A stretch of 28,538 nucleotides of DNA from assembly GCA_045537065.1 (NCBI GenBank), contig JAZSOT010000031.1, forward strand, positions 1 to 28,538, written 5' to 3'. The stretch comes from RGIG8709 sp045537065. GTDB lineage: Bacteria; Bacillota; Clostridia; Monoglobales; Monoglobaceae. A program made the translations under genes and the position numbers. The notes beneath the pieces were generated by a model. The model was not told the origin of the DNA. It made no database searches and saw nothing but the letters and a program-made list of their open reading frames with translations. The first letter of the stretch is position 1; every line of letters starts with the position of its first letter. Below are positions 16,303 through 24,773 of the stretch, piece by piece.

Positions 16303-16395
16303 CCGTGATATCGGCAAGATTTAAAATACTGTGGAACGGATGCAGGTTAATTGCGTCCTTTTGGTAAGTCTTGTCGCACTCGGCAGGATTTTTTT
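16303..16395 (+). promoter_or_regulatory. Leader attenuator with competing hairpins upstream of pyrC
   Basis: The 3' end is an intrinsic terminator: TCTTGTCG (16369-16376) pairs with CGGCAGGA (16381-16388) around CACT, followed by seven T (16389-16395). The 5' arm can instead pair with an upstream near copy of the 3' arm: CGGCAAGATTTA (16312-16323) with TAAGTCTTGTCG (16365-16376), 12 pairs including two G-U. This longer stem encloses a hairpin GGATGCAG / TTGCGTCC (16338-16345 / 16351-16358) with a GTTAA loop. The two states exclude each other, so the upstream stem would act as an antiterminator. A small hairpin CCG / CGG (16303-16305 / 16312-16314) overlaps the antiterminator 5' arm and could block it. 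I see no PyrR-binding loop, T-box or known riboswitch consensus. Control by pyrimidine supply is inferred from the operon. Confidence 0.72.
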
Positions 16396-16399
16396 CTAG
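16340..16399 (+). CDS. Possible 19-residue leader peptide across the pyr attenuator
   Basis: ATG 16340 opens a frame of 19 codons (MQVNCVLLVSLVALGRIFF) that runs through the antiterminator 3' arm, the terminator stem and the T-tract, and stops with TAG (16397-16399) just after the last T, 29 bases before pyrC. The arrangement resembles the E. coli pyrBI leader, where a ribosome following a paused polymerase disrupts the terminator when UTP is low. Against it, the ribosome site is poor (GTGGAACGG directly before the ATG), and a short open frame of this size can arise by chance. Confidence 0.3.
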   Translation: MQVNCVLLVSLVALGRIFF

Positions 16400-16428
16400 C
16401 TTATTTATGAAGATGGAAAGGAAAAATT

Positions 16429-17649
16429 ATGTTAAATCTAAACAATTGTAAAAAAGTTAATATTACATTGCCGAAGAGAGAAAATTTTTCTTTGGATTAT
16501 TTGGTTTCAGGCGATGCTCTAAGCTTTTTGAATTGTGATAAACATACTATTATTCCCGGTTTTTGTGACGTGCATGTGCACTTTCGCGAACCGGGTTTTG
16601 TTTATAAAGAAACTATTGAGACAGGAAGCAGGTCAGCTGTACGTGGCGGATATGTGTCAGTTTGTACTATGCCTAATTTGAAGCCTGCCCCTGATTCCAT
16701 TGAAAATTTTAACATTCAAAAAGAAAAAATTGATGAGGTAGGATTAATTGATATTTTTCCATACGGAACAATAACAAAAGCGCAAAAGGGTGAAGAACTT
16801 TCTGATATGGAAGAGCTTTCAAAGGTGGCAGTTGCGTTTTCTGATGACGGAAAAGGTATTCAGAATGAAGAAATGATGCGTCTTGCTATGATAAAGGCTA
16901 AAGCCCTTGGAAAAATGATTGTAGCGCACTGTGAAGATGAGTCCCTTTTGTATGGCGGGTATATTCACGATGGAGAGTATGCAAAAAAGAACGGACATAA
17001 AGGCATTTCATCAGAGAGTGAATATAAGCAGATTGAAAGAGACTTAAAGCTTGCGAAGGAAACCAGGTGCAAATATCATATATGCCACATTTCAACAAAA
17101 GAAAGTGTTGAACTTATAAGACGTGCTAAAGCAGACGGAGTGGATGTCAGCTGTGAAACAGCACCCCATTATCTTGTTCTTGATGATTCTAATCTTCAGG
17201 AAGAGGGAAGATTTAAAATGAATCCGCCCTTAAGAGGAAAAGAGGATAGAGAGGCACTTATAGATGGGATTATAGATGGGACTATTGATATGATTGCAAC
17301 TGACCATGCACCCCATAGCCTTGAAGAAAAATCAAAAGGCTTGAAGGATAGTTCTTTTGGAATTGTGGGGCTTGAAACTGCATTTCCGGTTTTATATACT
17401 CATCTTGTAAAGAAAAATATAATAAGTCTTGAAAAGCTTGTTAAACTTATGGCAATAAATCCAAGAGAACGGTTCGGACTTCCTCTTGAAAACAGCTTTT
17501 CGGTCTGGGATTTGAATGAAGAATATTTAATAAACAGTGAAGATTTTCTTTCTATGGGAAAATCAACGCCGTTTGAAAATATGAAAGTTTATGGTAAAAA
17601 CTTATTGACAGTACACAATGGTAAAATCGTTTATAGTATTGGGAGGTAG
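16429..17649 (+). CDS. pyrC: Dihydroorotase
   Basis: 406 residues, type I dihydroorotase of the amidohydrolase family, which cyclises carbamoyl-aspartate to dihydroorotate in de novo UMP synthesis. Metal-site residues are visible in order: HVHFREPG with His49 and His51, Asp140 in FSDDGKG, His167 in AHCED, His220 in HICHIST, and the catalytic Asp292 in ATDHAPH. The MPNLKPAP segment (81-88) is the family-typical substrate loop. GAAAGGAAAAATT precedes the ATG. It is the first gene of the pyrimidine operon, behind an attenuator leader. Its stop codon overlaps the ribosome site of carB. Confidence 0.96.
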   Translation: MLNLNNCKKVNITLPKRENFSLDYLVSGDALSFLNCDKHTIIPGFCDVHVHFREPGFVYKETIETGSRSAVRGGYVSVCTMPNLKPAPDSIENFNIQKEKIDEVGLIDIFPYGTITKAQKGEELSDMEELSKVAVAFSDDGKGIQNEEMMRLAMIKAKALGKMIVAHCEDESLLYGGYIHDGEYAKKNGHKGISSESEYKQIERDLKLAKETRCKYHICHISTKESVELIRRAKADGVDVSCETAPHYLVLDDSNLQEEGRFKMNPPLRGKEDREALIDGIIDGTIDMIATDHAPHSLEEKSKGLKDSSFGIVGLETAFPVLYTHLVKKNIISLEKLVKLMAINPRERFGLPLENSFSVWDLNEEYLINSEDFLSMGKSTPFENMKVYGKNLLTVHNGKIVYSIGR

Positions 17650-17654
17650 AAATA

Positions 17655-20600
17655 ATGGCAAAGAGAGAAGACATTAAAAAAATATTAATTATCGGGTCAG
17701 GACCGATTGTAATAGGACAGGCTGCGGAATTTGACTATGCCGGCACACAGGCTTGTCTTGCACTTAAGGAAGAGGGTTATGAGGTTGTTCTTTGTAACTC
17801 AAACCCTGCAACAATTATGACAGATACAACAATTGCAGATAAGGTTTATATGGAGCCTCTCACATTGGAGTATATTGCAAAAATCTTAAGATATGAAAGA
17901 CCTGATGCAATTGTTCCGGGCATTGGCGGACAGACAGGACTTAACCTTGCTATGCAGCTTGAGAAAAAAGGTATATTGAAAGAATGCGGGGTTGAGCTTC
18001 TTGGTACAAGCAGTGAAAGTATTGAGAGAGCAGAAGACAGAGAACTGTTTAAAGAACTTTGTCAGTCTATAGGAGAGCCAACTATTCCGTCTGAAATTAC
18101 ATATAATCTTGATGAAGCAAAGGAAGCGGCAGATAGAATTGGCTATCCTGTTGTTTTAAGACCTGCGTTCACTCTTGGCGGAACAGGCGGCGGATTTGCT
18201 AATAATGAAACAGAACTTATTGAAATCGGAACAAATGCCTTTAAGTTATCTCCTGTTAATCAGGTGCTAATCGAAAAAAGTGTAAAAGGATATAAGGAAA
18301 TTGAATTTGAGGTTATGCGTGATTCAAATGACCATGCAATAACAATATGCGGTATGGAAAATATTGACCCTGTTGGAGTTCATACAGGTGATTCAATAGT
18401 TGTAGCTCCAATTATGACACTTTCTGATGAAGATTTAAAGATGCTTAATGACAGTGCTATAAAAATTATCCGTGAGCTTAAAATTGAGGGCGGATGTAAT
18501 GTTCAGTTTGCACTTAATCCTGAAACAAGTGAATATTACCTTATTGAAGTAAATCCAAGAGTTTCCCGTTCATCAGCACTTGCATCAAAGGCGAGCGGTT
18601 ATCCTATTGCAAGAGTGACTGCAAAAATAGCTGTTGGAATGGCGCTTGAAGATATTAAAATTGCAAACACAAATGCTGCATTTGAACCAAGCCTTGATTA
18701 TGTTATTGCAAAGCTTCCAAGATTTCCTTTTGATAAGTTTACAACTGCGGCAAACACTCTTGGAACACAGATGAAGGCAACCGGTGAAATTATGGGTATC
18801 GGTTCAAACTTAGAAGAATGTTTGTTAAAATCAGTTCGTTCTCTTGAAATCGGAGCATATCATTACTATCTTCCAAAATTTGACGCAATGTCAATATTAG
18901 AACTTAAAGAATATATTAAAGAGTTTAAGGATGATAATATTTTTGCTATTGCACAGCTTATGAGACTTGGGGTTTCTGTTGAAGAGCTTCATGATATAAC
19001 AAAGATAACAAGTTATTTCCTTGATTCATTAAAACGCATTATTGATATGGAAGAAAAAATAAAGGAAAATAAAGATAGCGAAGAAGTTTTAACAGAAGCA
19101 AAGAAAATGGGCTTCTGCGATAAGTATATTGCAAAGCTTTGGGATAAAAAAGAAATTGATATTTATAAAAAGAGAAAAGAAATGGGTCTTTTCCCAATAT
19201 ACAGAATGGTTGACACCTGCCACACAGGGGCATATATTCCATATTTCTATTCTTCTTACACAGGGGAAAATGCGTCAAAGGTTACAGATGCAAAGAAAAT
19301 AGTTGTTCTTGGTGCAGGACCTATAAGAATAGGTCAGGGTGTTGAGTTTGACTATTCAACAGTTCATGCGGTTACAACTATTAAAAATTCAGGATATGAA
19401 GCAATTATTATAAATAATAACCCTGAAACTGTTTCAACAGACTACACAACAGCGGACAAGCTTTATTTTGAACCGCTGACACCTGAAGATGTTATGAATA
19501 TTATTGAATTTGAAAAGCCTGAAGGCGTTATTGCATCACTTGGCGGACAAACTGCAATAAATCTTGCAGAGCCGCTTAGAAATCTTGGCGTTAAGATAAT
19601 AGGAACAGATTGTGATGCAATTGAAAGAGCAGAAAACAGAGACAGCTTTGAAAAAATTCTTGAAGACCTTAAAATTCCTCAGCCAAAGGGTAAAGCAGTA
19701 ACAAAAATTGAAGATGGTGTTAAAGCTGCCAAGGAAATCGGATATCCTGTTCTTGTACGTCCAAGCTTTGTTCTCGGCGGTCGTGCTATGCAGATAGTAG
19801 GAGATGAAGAACAACTCAGACATTATCTCAAAACTGCGGTTGAAATTGATGAAGATAAGCCTGTTTTAGTTGATAAATATATTCAGGGTAAAGAGGTAGA
19901 GGTTGATGCTATCTGTGACGGAAAAAATGTTTTCGTCCCTGGTATTATGGAGCTTGTTGAAAGAACAGGCGTTCACAGTGGTGACTCTATAAGCGTATAT
20001 CCCACATTCAGTATTTCAAATAAGGTTAAGAAAACAATTCTTAAATATGCTAAAAAATTGGGTCTTGGTATTGGAATTGTTGGACTTTATAATATCCAGT
20101 TCATTGTTGATGAGAATGAAAAGGTGTATATTATTGAGGTTAACCCTCGTTCATCAAGAACAGTTCCGTTCCTTTCAAAGGCAACAGGATATAGCCTTGC
20201 AGATATTGCAACAGAGGTTATAATGGGTAAATCTCTTAAGGAACAAGGAATAAATAAGATTTATCCTGAAGAGAAAAAGAGAAGATATGTTAAAGTTCCT
20301 GTGTTCTCATTTAATAAGATAAGAGGACTTGATGCTTATTTGTCTCCTGAAATGAAATCAACAGGTGAAGCAATAGGATATGACGATAAGCTTAACAGAG
20401 CTTTATATAAGGCTCTTCAGGCATCAGGAATGCATCTTCAGAATTATGGAACAGTTTTTGCAACAATTGCAGATAAGGATAAGGAAGAAGCACTTCCGCT
20501 TATTAAGAGATTTTATAATCTTGGATTTAATATTGAGGCAACTGCAGGAACTGCAAAATTCCTGAAAGAACACGGAATAAGAACAAGAGTTCTCCGTAAG

Positions 20601-20828
20601 ATAGAAGAAGGCACAAATGAAATTCAGGAAGCGTTAAGCCGCGGTCATATTGCTTATGTGATAAACACAAAGGATATTGGTTCTGCAAATCAGCTATCTG
20701 ATGGTTATAAAATCAGAAGCTATGCAACTGAAAATAACATAACTATATTCACTGCACTTGATACAGTAAAAGTTCTTCTTGATGTTCTTGAAGAAACAAC
20801 AATCTGTATTTCAACAATTGATGCATAA
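17655..20828 (+). CDS. carB: Carbamoyl-phosphate synthetase large subunit
   Basis: 1057 residues, full length. It makes carbamoyl phosphate from bicarbonate, ammonia and two ATP. Two homologous ATP-grasp halves are visible: residues from about 1 (LIIGSGPIVIGQAAEFDYAG) and from about 548 (VLGAGPIRIGQGVEFDYS). Each has an EVNPRVSRSSALASKA-type metal and phosphate site. The C-terminal MGS-like allosteric domain (about 930-1057, ATAGTAKFLKEHGI) is present. GGGAGG overlaps the pyrC stop. The glutaminase partner carA, normally directly upstream, is not in this operon: pyrC is only 5 bases away. Either carA is elsewhere or ammonia is used directly. Confidence 0.96.
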   Translation: MAKREDIKKILIIGSGPIVIGQAAEFDYAGTQACLALKEEGYEVVLCNSNPATIMTDTTIADKVYMEPLTLEYIAKILRYERPDAIVPGIGGQTGLNLAMQLEKKGILKECGVELLGTSSESIERAEDRELFKELCQSIGEPTIPSEITYNLDEAKEAADRIGYPVVLRPAFTLGGTGGGFANNETELIEIGTNAFKLSPVNQVLIEKSVKGYKEIEFEVMRDSNDHAITICGMENIDPVGVHTGDSIVVAPIMTLSDEDLKMLNDSAIKIIRELKIEGGCNVQFALNPETSEYYLIEVNPRVSRSSALASKASGYPIARVTAKIAVGMALEDIKIANTNAAFEPSLDYVIAKLPRFPFDKFTTAANTLGTQMKATGEIMGIGSNLEECLLKSVRSLEIGAYHYYLPKFDAMSILELKEYIKEFKDDNIFAIAQLMRLGVSVEELHDITKITSYFLDSLKRIIDMEEKIKENKDSEEVLTEAKKMGFCDKYIAKLWDKKEIDIYKKRKEMGLFPIYRMVDTCHTGAYIPYFYSSYTGENASKVTDAKKIVVLGAGPIRIGQGVEFDYSTVHAVTTIKNSGYEAIIINNNPETVSTDYTTADKLYFEPLTPEDVMNIIEFEKPEGVIASLGGQTAINLAEPLRNLGVKIIGTDCDAIERAENRDSFEKILEDLKIPQPKGKAVTKIEDGVKAAKEIGYPVLVRPSFVLGGRAMQIVGDEEQLRHYLKTAVEIDEDKPVLVDKYIQGKEVEVDAICDGKNVFVPGIMELVERTGVHSGDSISVYPTFSISNKVKKTILKYAKKLGLGIGIVGLYNIQFIVDENEKVYIIEVNPRSSRTVPFLSKATGYSLADIATEVIMGKSLKEQGINKIYPEEKKRRYVKVPVFSFNKIRGLDAYLSPEMKSTGEAIGYDDKLNRALYKALQASGMHLQNYGTVFATIADKDKEEALPLIKRFYNLGFNIEATAGTAKFLKEHGIRTRVLRKIEEGTNEIQEALSRGHIAYVINTKDIGSANQLSDGYKIRSYATENNITIFTALDTVKVLLDVLEETTICISTIDA

Positions 20829-20849
20829 GCCAAATTATAAGGAGTAAAA

Positions 20850-21587
20850 ATGAAACAAGGTTTATTTGAAATTATTGAAAATAAAAAGCTGACAGAAAAT
20901 GTTTACAGAATGAAGCTAAAGGGTGATGTTTCAGATATTACCCGTGAGGGGCAGTTTATAAACATTCAGCTTGACGGACTATATTTAAGACGTCCGATTT
21001 CAGTTTGCGATAAGGATGAATCATCTGTTACCATAATCTATAAGGTTGTGGGAGAGGGAACAGAAAAAATGAGCAAAATGAAAGAAGGTACACTTGATGT
21101 TCTGACAGGCTTAGGTAACGGCTACAGAACGGATGTATCGGGAAATAGACCTCTTCTTATCGGTGGTGGTGTTGGTGTTCCCCCTCTTTATATGCTGGCA
21201 AAAAAGCTTATTGGCGAGGGTAAAAAGGTTTCTTTGATACTTGGTTTCAATAAAAAGGAAGAAATCTTTTATGAAGAAGAGTTTAAAAAACTTGGAGCAG
21301 ATGTTTATGTAACAACTGTTGACGGGTCATACGGAATAAAGGGTTTTGTTACATCGAAAATGGAAGATATTGACTATACATACGTTTTCACCTGCGGACC
21401 GGAGCCAATGCTGAAAGCAGTTTATAACAGTTCAAAAACAAGCGGGCAGTTTAGCTTTGAGGAAAGAATGGGATGTGGCTTTGGTGCTTGTATGGGTTGT
21501 TCCTGCAAAACTTTATATGGAAACAAAAGAATATGCAAGGATGGCCCCGTTCTTGAAAAGGAGGAGATTATATGGCAGGAAGCTTAA
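20850..21587 (+). CDS. pyrK: Dihydroorotate dehydrogenase electron-transfer subunit (FAD, 2Fe-2S)
   Basis: 245 residues. It passes electrons from dihydroorotate oxidation at PyrD to NAD+. The FAD-binding barrel has LRRPISVCD (49-57). The nucleotide domain has GGGVGVPPLYMLAKKL and the late CGPEPML motif. The 2Fe-2S cluster is held by Cys209, Cys214, Cys217 and Cys229 (MGCGFGACMGC and RICKDGP). Together with PyrD it forms a class 1B heterotetramer. AAGGAG precedes the ATG; its 3' end overlaps pyrD by 16 bases, so the two subunits are translationally coupled. Confidence 0.96.
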   Translation: MKQGLFEIIENKKLTENVYRMKLKGDVSDITREGQFINIQLDGLYLRRPISVCDKDESSVTIIYKVVGEGTEKMSKMKEGTLDVLTGLGNGYRTDVSGNRPLLIGGGVGVPPLYMLAKKLIGEGKKVSLILGFNKKEEIFYEEEFKKLGADVYVTTVDGSYGIKGFVTSKMEDIDYTYVFTCGPEPMLKAVYNSSKTSGQFSFEERMGCGFGACMGCSCKTLYGNKRICKDGPVLEKEEIIWQEA

Positions 21588-22486
21588 AGGTTAATCTTTG
21601 CGGAATAGAGCTTGATAATCCCGTAATTCCCGCAAGCGGTACTTTCGGATACGGATATGAATTTGCAGAGCTTTATGATATTAATATCTTAGGAACCTTT
21701 TCGTTTAAAGGAACAACAAAAGATGCAAGATTTGGAAATCCAACTCCCAGAATTGCGGAATGCAGAGCGGGAATGATTAATGCGGTGGGACTCCAGAATC
21801 CGGGAGTTGATAAGGTTATTGAAGAAGAGCTTGTTAAGCTTGAAAGTTGTTTTTCGAAAAAAGTAATGGCAAATGTCAGCGGATTTTCTGTTGAAGACTA
21901 TGCATATACATGTGAGAGACTTGATAAATGTGAGCAGGTTGGCTGGCTTGAAGTGAATGTAAGCTGTCCTAATGTTCACGGCGGAGGAATGAGCTTTGGC
22001 ACATCCCCTGATGCAGCAGCAGAAGTAACAAAGGCAGTAAAAGCAGTTACAAAAAAACCTGTTATTATAAAGCTTTCTCCAAATGTAACCGATATTGTGT
22101 CTATTGCAAAAGCTTGCGAAGATGCGGGAGCAGATGGAATAAGTCTTATAAACACCCTTTTAGGAATGAAAATTGATTTAAAAACAAGAAAGCCTGTTAT
22201 TGCCAATAAAATGGGCGGTTTTTCAGGAGATGCAATTTTCCCTGTGGCTGTTCGTATGGTGTATCAGGTGGCAAATGCGGTTAAAATTCCTGTTGTGGGA
22301 ATGGGCGGAGTGTCTTCTGCGGAAAATGTTGTTGAAATGATGCTTGCAGGAGCAACTGCAGTTGAAGTGGGAGCTGCAAATCTTGTTAATCCGTATGTCT
22401 GCCGTGATATTATAAATGATTTACCAAAAGTTATGGATAAATATGGTATAAATTCGCTTGAAGAAATAATAGGAGGAGCAAAATAA
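21572..22486 (+). CDS. pyrD: Dihydroorotate dehydrogenase, catalytic subunit, class 1B
   Basis: 304 residues, an FMN-binding TIM barrel that oxidises dihydroorotate to orotate. ASGTFGYGYEF at 21-31 and INAVGLQNPG at 69-78 are FMN- and substrate-binding segments. The catalytic base is Cys132 in NVSCPNVHGGG, as in NAD-linked class 1 enzymes, rather than the serine of the quinone-linked class 2. The GMGGVSSAENVVEMMLAGA phosphate-binding end is present. AAAGGAGGAG lies inside pyrK. The stop overlaps the pyrF start (TAATG). Confidence 0.96.
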   Translation: MAGSLKVNLCGIELDNPVIPASGTFGYGYEFAELYDINILGTFSFKGTTKDARFGNPTPRIAECRAGMINAVGLQNPGVDKVIEEELVKLESCFSKKVMANVSGFSVEDYAYTCERLDKCEQVGWLEVNVSCPNVHGGGMSFGTSPDAAAEVTKAVKAVTKKPVIIKLSPNVTDIVSIAKACEDAGADGISLINTLLGMKIDLKTRKPVIANKMGGFSGDAIFPVAVRMVYQVANAVKIPVVGMGGVSSAENVVEMMLAGATAVEVGAANLVNPYVCRDIINDLPKVMDKYGINSLEEIIGGAK

Positions 22487-23184
22487 TGGGTAAGGATGTT
22501 ATTATTGCCTGCGATTTCAGCAGTGCAGAAGATGTTTTTAAATTCCTTGACAAATTTCAGGGAAGAAAGCCTTTTGTGAAAATAGGTATGGAGCTTTTTT
22601 ATGCAGAAGGACCTCAAATTGTTAAAAAAATTAAGGAAAGAGGTCATAAGATATTTCTTGATTTAAAACTTCACGATATTCCAAACACAGTTAAAAAATC
22701 AATGGCTGTTCTTTCAAATCTTGATGTTGATATGTGTAACCTTCACGCTGCAGGAACAAAAAATATGATGACTGCCGCAATTGAAGGACTTACAAGACCT
22801 GATGGAACAAGACCATTGCTTATTGCTGTAACACAGCTAACTTCAACTGATGAAGAAACTATGAAAAAAGACCTCTTGATAGATGAGCCTATTGATAAGG
22901 TTGTTATGCATTATGCAAAAAATGCAATGGAATCAGGTCTTGACGGCGTTGTTTGCTCACCGCTTGAAGCTGAAAAAGTGCATAAAACTTGCGGTGAAAA
23001 TTTCTTAACTGTTACACCTGGTGTAAGATTTGCAGACGGAGAAGTGGGTGACCAGAAGAGAGTTATGACTCCTGAGGAGGCAAAGAAAATTGGCTCTGAC
23101 TATATTGTAGTTGGAAGACCTATTACTGCTGCAGAAGACCCTGTAAAAGCTTATGAAAGATGTATAAATGAATTTGTAGGATAA
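22486..23184 (+). CDS. pyrF: Orotidine-5'-phosphate decarboxylase
   Basis: 232 residues, a TIM-barrel enzyme that decarboxylates OMP to UMP, the last step of the pathway. The catalytic array D-x-K-x-x-D is Asp59, Lys61, Asp64 in FLDLKLHDIPNTV. VTPGVRF near residue 178 and IVVGRPIT near residue 206 form the phosphate-binding end. Its ATG shares one base with the pyrD stop. It is in the normal size range for the bacterial group 1 enzyme. Confidence 0.96.
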   Translation: MGKDVIIACDFSSAEDVFKFLDKFQGRKPFVKIGMELFYAEGPQIVKKIKERGHKIFLDLKLHDIPNTVKKSMAVLSNLDVDMCNLHAAGTKNMMTAAIEGLTRPDGTRPLLIAVTQLTSTDEETMKKDLLIDEPIDKVVMHYAKNAMESGLDGVVCSPLEAEKVHKTCGENFLTVTPGVRFADGEVGDQKRVMTPEEAKKIGSDYIVVGRPITAAEDPVKAYERCINEFVG

Positions 23185-23197
23185 GGAGATACCAGAA

Positions 23198-23830
23198 ATG
23201 AAGAAATTAATTGCAAAAGATTTACTATCAATAAAGGCTGTATTTTTTAGACCCAATGAACCGTTTACATGGGCAAGCGGCATAAAAAGCCCTGTATATT
23301 GCGACAATAGATTGACACTCACCGCACCAAAGGTTAGATGCGATGTTGAAGAGGGTCTTGCAAAGCTAATTAAGGAAAATTATCCTGATGCAGAGGTTTT
23401 GATGGGAACATCAACAGCAGGTATTGCTCATGCTGCAATAACTGCCCATATTCTTGATATGCCTATGGGCTATGTTCGCTCAGGTGCAAAAGACCACGGC
23501 AGACAGAACCAGATTGAAGGCAAACTTGAAAAAGGGCAAAAAGTCGTTGTTGTTGAAGATCTTATTTCAACAGGCGGCAGCGTTATTGAGGTTGTAAATG
23601 TATTAAGAGAAGCAGGGGCAGAAGTTCTTGGCGTAGTAAGTATTTTCACATATGGAATGGAAAAAGGTTTAAAACGCCTTGCTGAAGCAAATGTTAAAAA
23701 TATTTCTTTAACAGATTTTGATGCGGTTGCAGAAGCTGCCGCAGAAGAAGGCTATATTGAAACTGATGATATAAAAAGACTTATAGCTTTCAGAAATAAT
23801 CCATCAGACGAAAGCTGGATAAACAAATAA
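23198..23830 (+). CDS. pyrE: Orotate phosphoribosyltransferase
   Basis: 210 residues. It joins orotate to PRPP to give OMP. The PRPP-binding signature VVVVEDLISTGGS is at 116-128, and the flexible catalytic loop is RSGAKDHGRQNQIEG (94-108). FTWASGIKSPVYCDNR (23-38) is the conserved substrate-binding N-terminal part. AAGGAG precedes the ATG with 9 bases of spacing. It lies 13 bases after pyrF and 22 before pyrB. Confidence 0.96.
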   Translation: MKKLIAKDLLSIKAVFFRPNEPFTWASGIKSPVYCDNRLTLTAPKVRCDVEEGLAKLIKENYPDAEVLMGTSTAGIAHAAITAHILDMPMGYVRSGAKDHGRQNQIEGKLEKGQKVVVVEDLISTGGSVIEVVNVLREAGAEVLGVVSIFTYGMEKGLKRLAEANVKNISLTDFDAVAEAAAEEGYIETDDIKRLIAFRNNPSDESWINK

Positions 23831-23852
23831 AAGTTCAAAACAGGAGATAAAA

Positions 23853-24773
23853 ATGAGAAATCTTATAAGTATTTTGGATTTATCGACAGAAGAAATTTCA
23901 GAGCTTATTGAAACAGCAAATGATATTATCAAAAATCCTGAAAAATATCAGGATATGTGTAAAAGAAAGAAACTTGCAACTTTGTTTTTTGAACCCTCAA
24001 CAAGAACTAGGCTTAGTTTTGAGGCTGCGATGTATGAGCTTGGTGGAAATGTAATAGGTTTTTCTGAGGCGAGCAGTTCATCTGCTACAAAAGGCGAAAG
24101 TGTTGCAGATACCGCAAAGACAATAAGTTGTTATGCGGATATAATTGCTATGAGACATCCCAAAGAAGGGGCGCCTTATGTGGCGGCACAGAATGCAACA
24201 ATTCCTGTTATAAATGCAGGCGACGGCGGACATAATCATCCAACGCAGACCCTCGCAGACCTTCTCACAATACAAAGAGAAAAAGGAAGACTAGATAACC
24301 TGACAATAGGTTTTTGCGGTGATTTGAAGTTTGGAAGGACAGTTCATTCGCTTATAGAGGCGATTTCAAGATATGAAAATATTAAGGTCGTGCTTATATC
24401 TCCGGATGAGTTAAAACTTCCAAGCTATATAAAAAAGGATGTTCTTGAAAAAAATAATATTCCTTATGAGCAAACAACAGAGCTTGAAGCTGTTATGCCA
24501 AAACTTGACATTTTATATATGACAAGAGTTCAAAGAGAAAGATTTTTCAACGAAGAGGATTATTTAAGACTTAAAGACAGTTATATTTTAACGCCTAAAA
24601 AGCTTGTTGGAGCTAAAGAGGATTTATCGGTTATGCATCCTCTCCCAAGGGTAAATGAAATAAGCAAGGCTATTGATGATGACCCGAGAGCGTGTTATTT
24701 CAAACAAGTTAAGAACGGAAAATATATCAGAATGGCACTTATACTGAAACTTTTAAAGGAGGCTGAGGTATGA
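23853..24773 (+). CDS. pyrB: Aspartate carbamoyltransferase, catalytic chain
   Basis: 306 residues. It transfers the carbamoyl group to aspartate, the committed step. The carbamoyl-phosphate site FFEPSTRTRLSFE (45-57) is intact, with Lys80 in SSATKGES, HNHPTQTLADLLT (128-140), RVQRERF and MHPLPRVNE. It overlaps pyrI by 4 bases (ATGA), which fits a fixed ratio of catalytic and regulatory chains. Gene order pyrB-pyrI at the end of the operon is seen in several Clostridia. Confidence 0.97.
   Translation: MRNLISILDLSTEEISELIETANDIIKNPEKYQDMCKRKKLATLFFEPSTRTRLSFEAAMYELGGNVIGFSEASSSSATKGESVADTAKTISCYADIIAMRHPKEGAPYVAAQNATIPVINAGDGGHNHPTQTLADLLTIQREKGRLDNLTIGFCGDLKFGRTVHSLIEAISRYENIKVVLISPDELKLPSYIKKDVLEKNNIPYEQTTELEAVMPKLDILYMTRVQRERFFNEEDYLRLKDSYILTPKKLVGAKEDLSVMHPLPRVNEISKAIDDDPRACYFKQVKNGKYIRMALILKLLKEAEV

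Noticed and set aside
16324..16364. TGGAAC followed by a GCGTCC arm in the pyr leader, reminiscent of a T-box antiterminator
   Set aside because: The leader is only about 110 bases from start site to terminator, with no Stem I, no specifier loop and no proper T-box AGGGTGGNACCGCG core; pyr genes are not a T-box target.
16280..16400. PyrR binding loop in the pyr leader
   Set aside because: No hexaloop and bulge consensus of PyrR sites is present in any of the hairpins, and no pyrR gene lies in the window.
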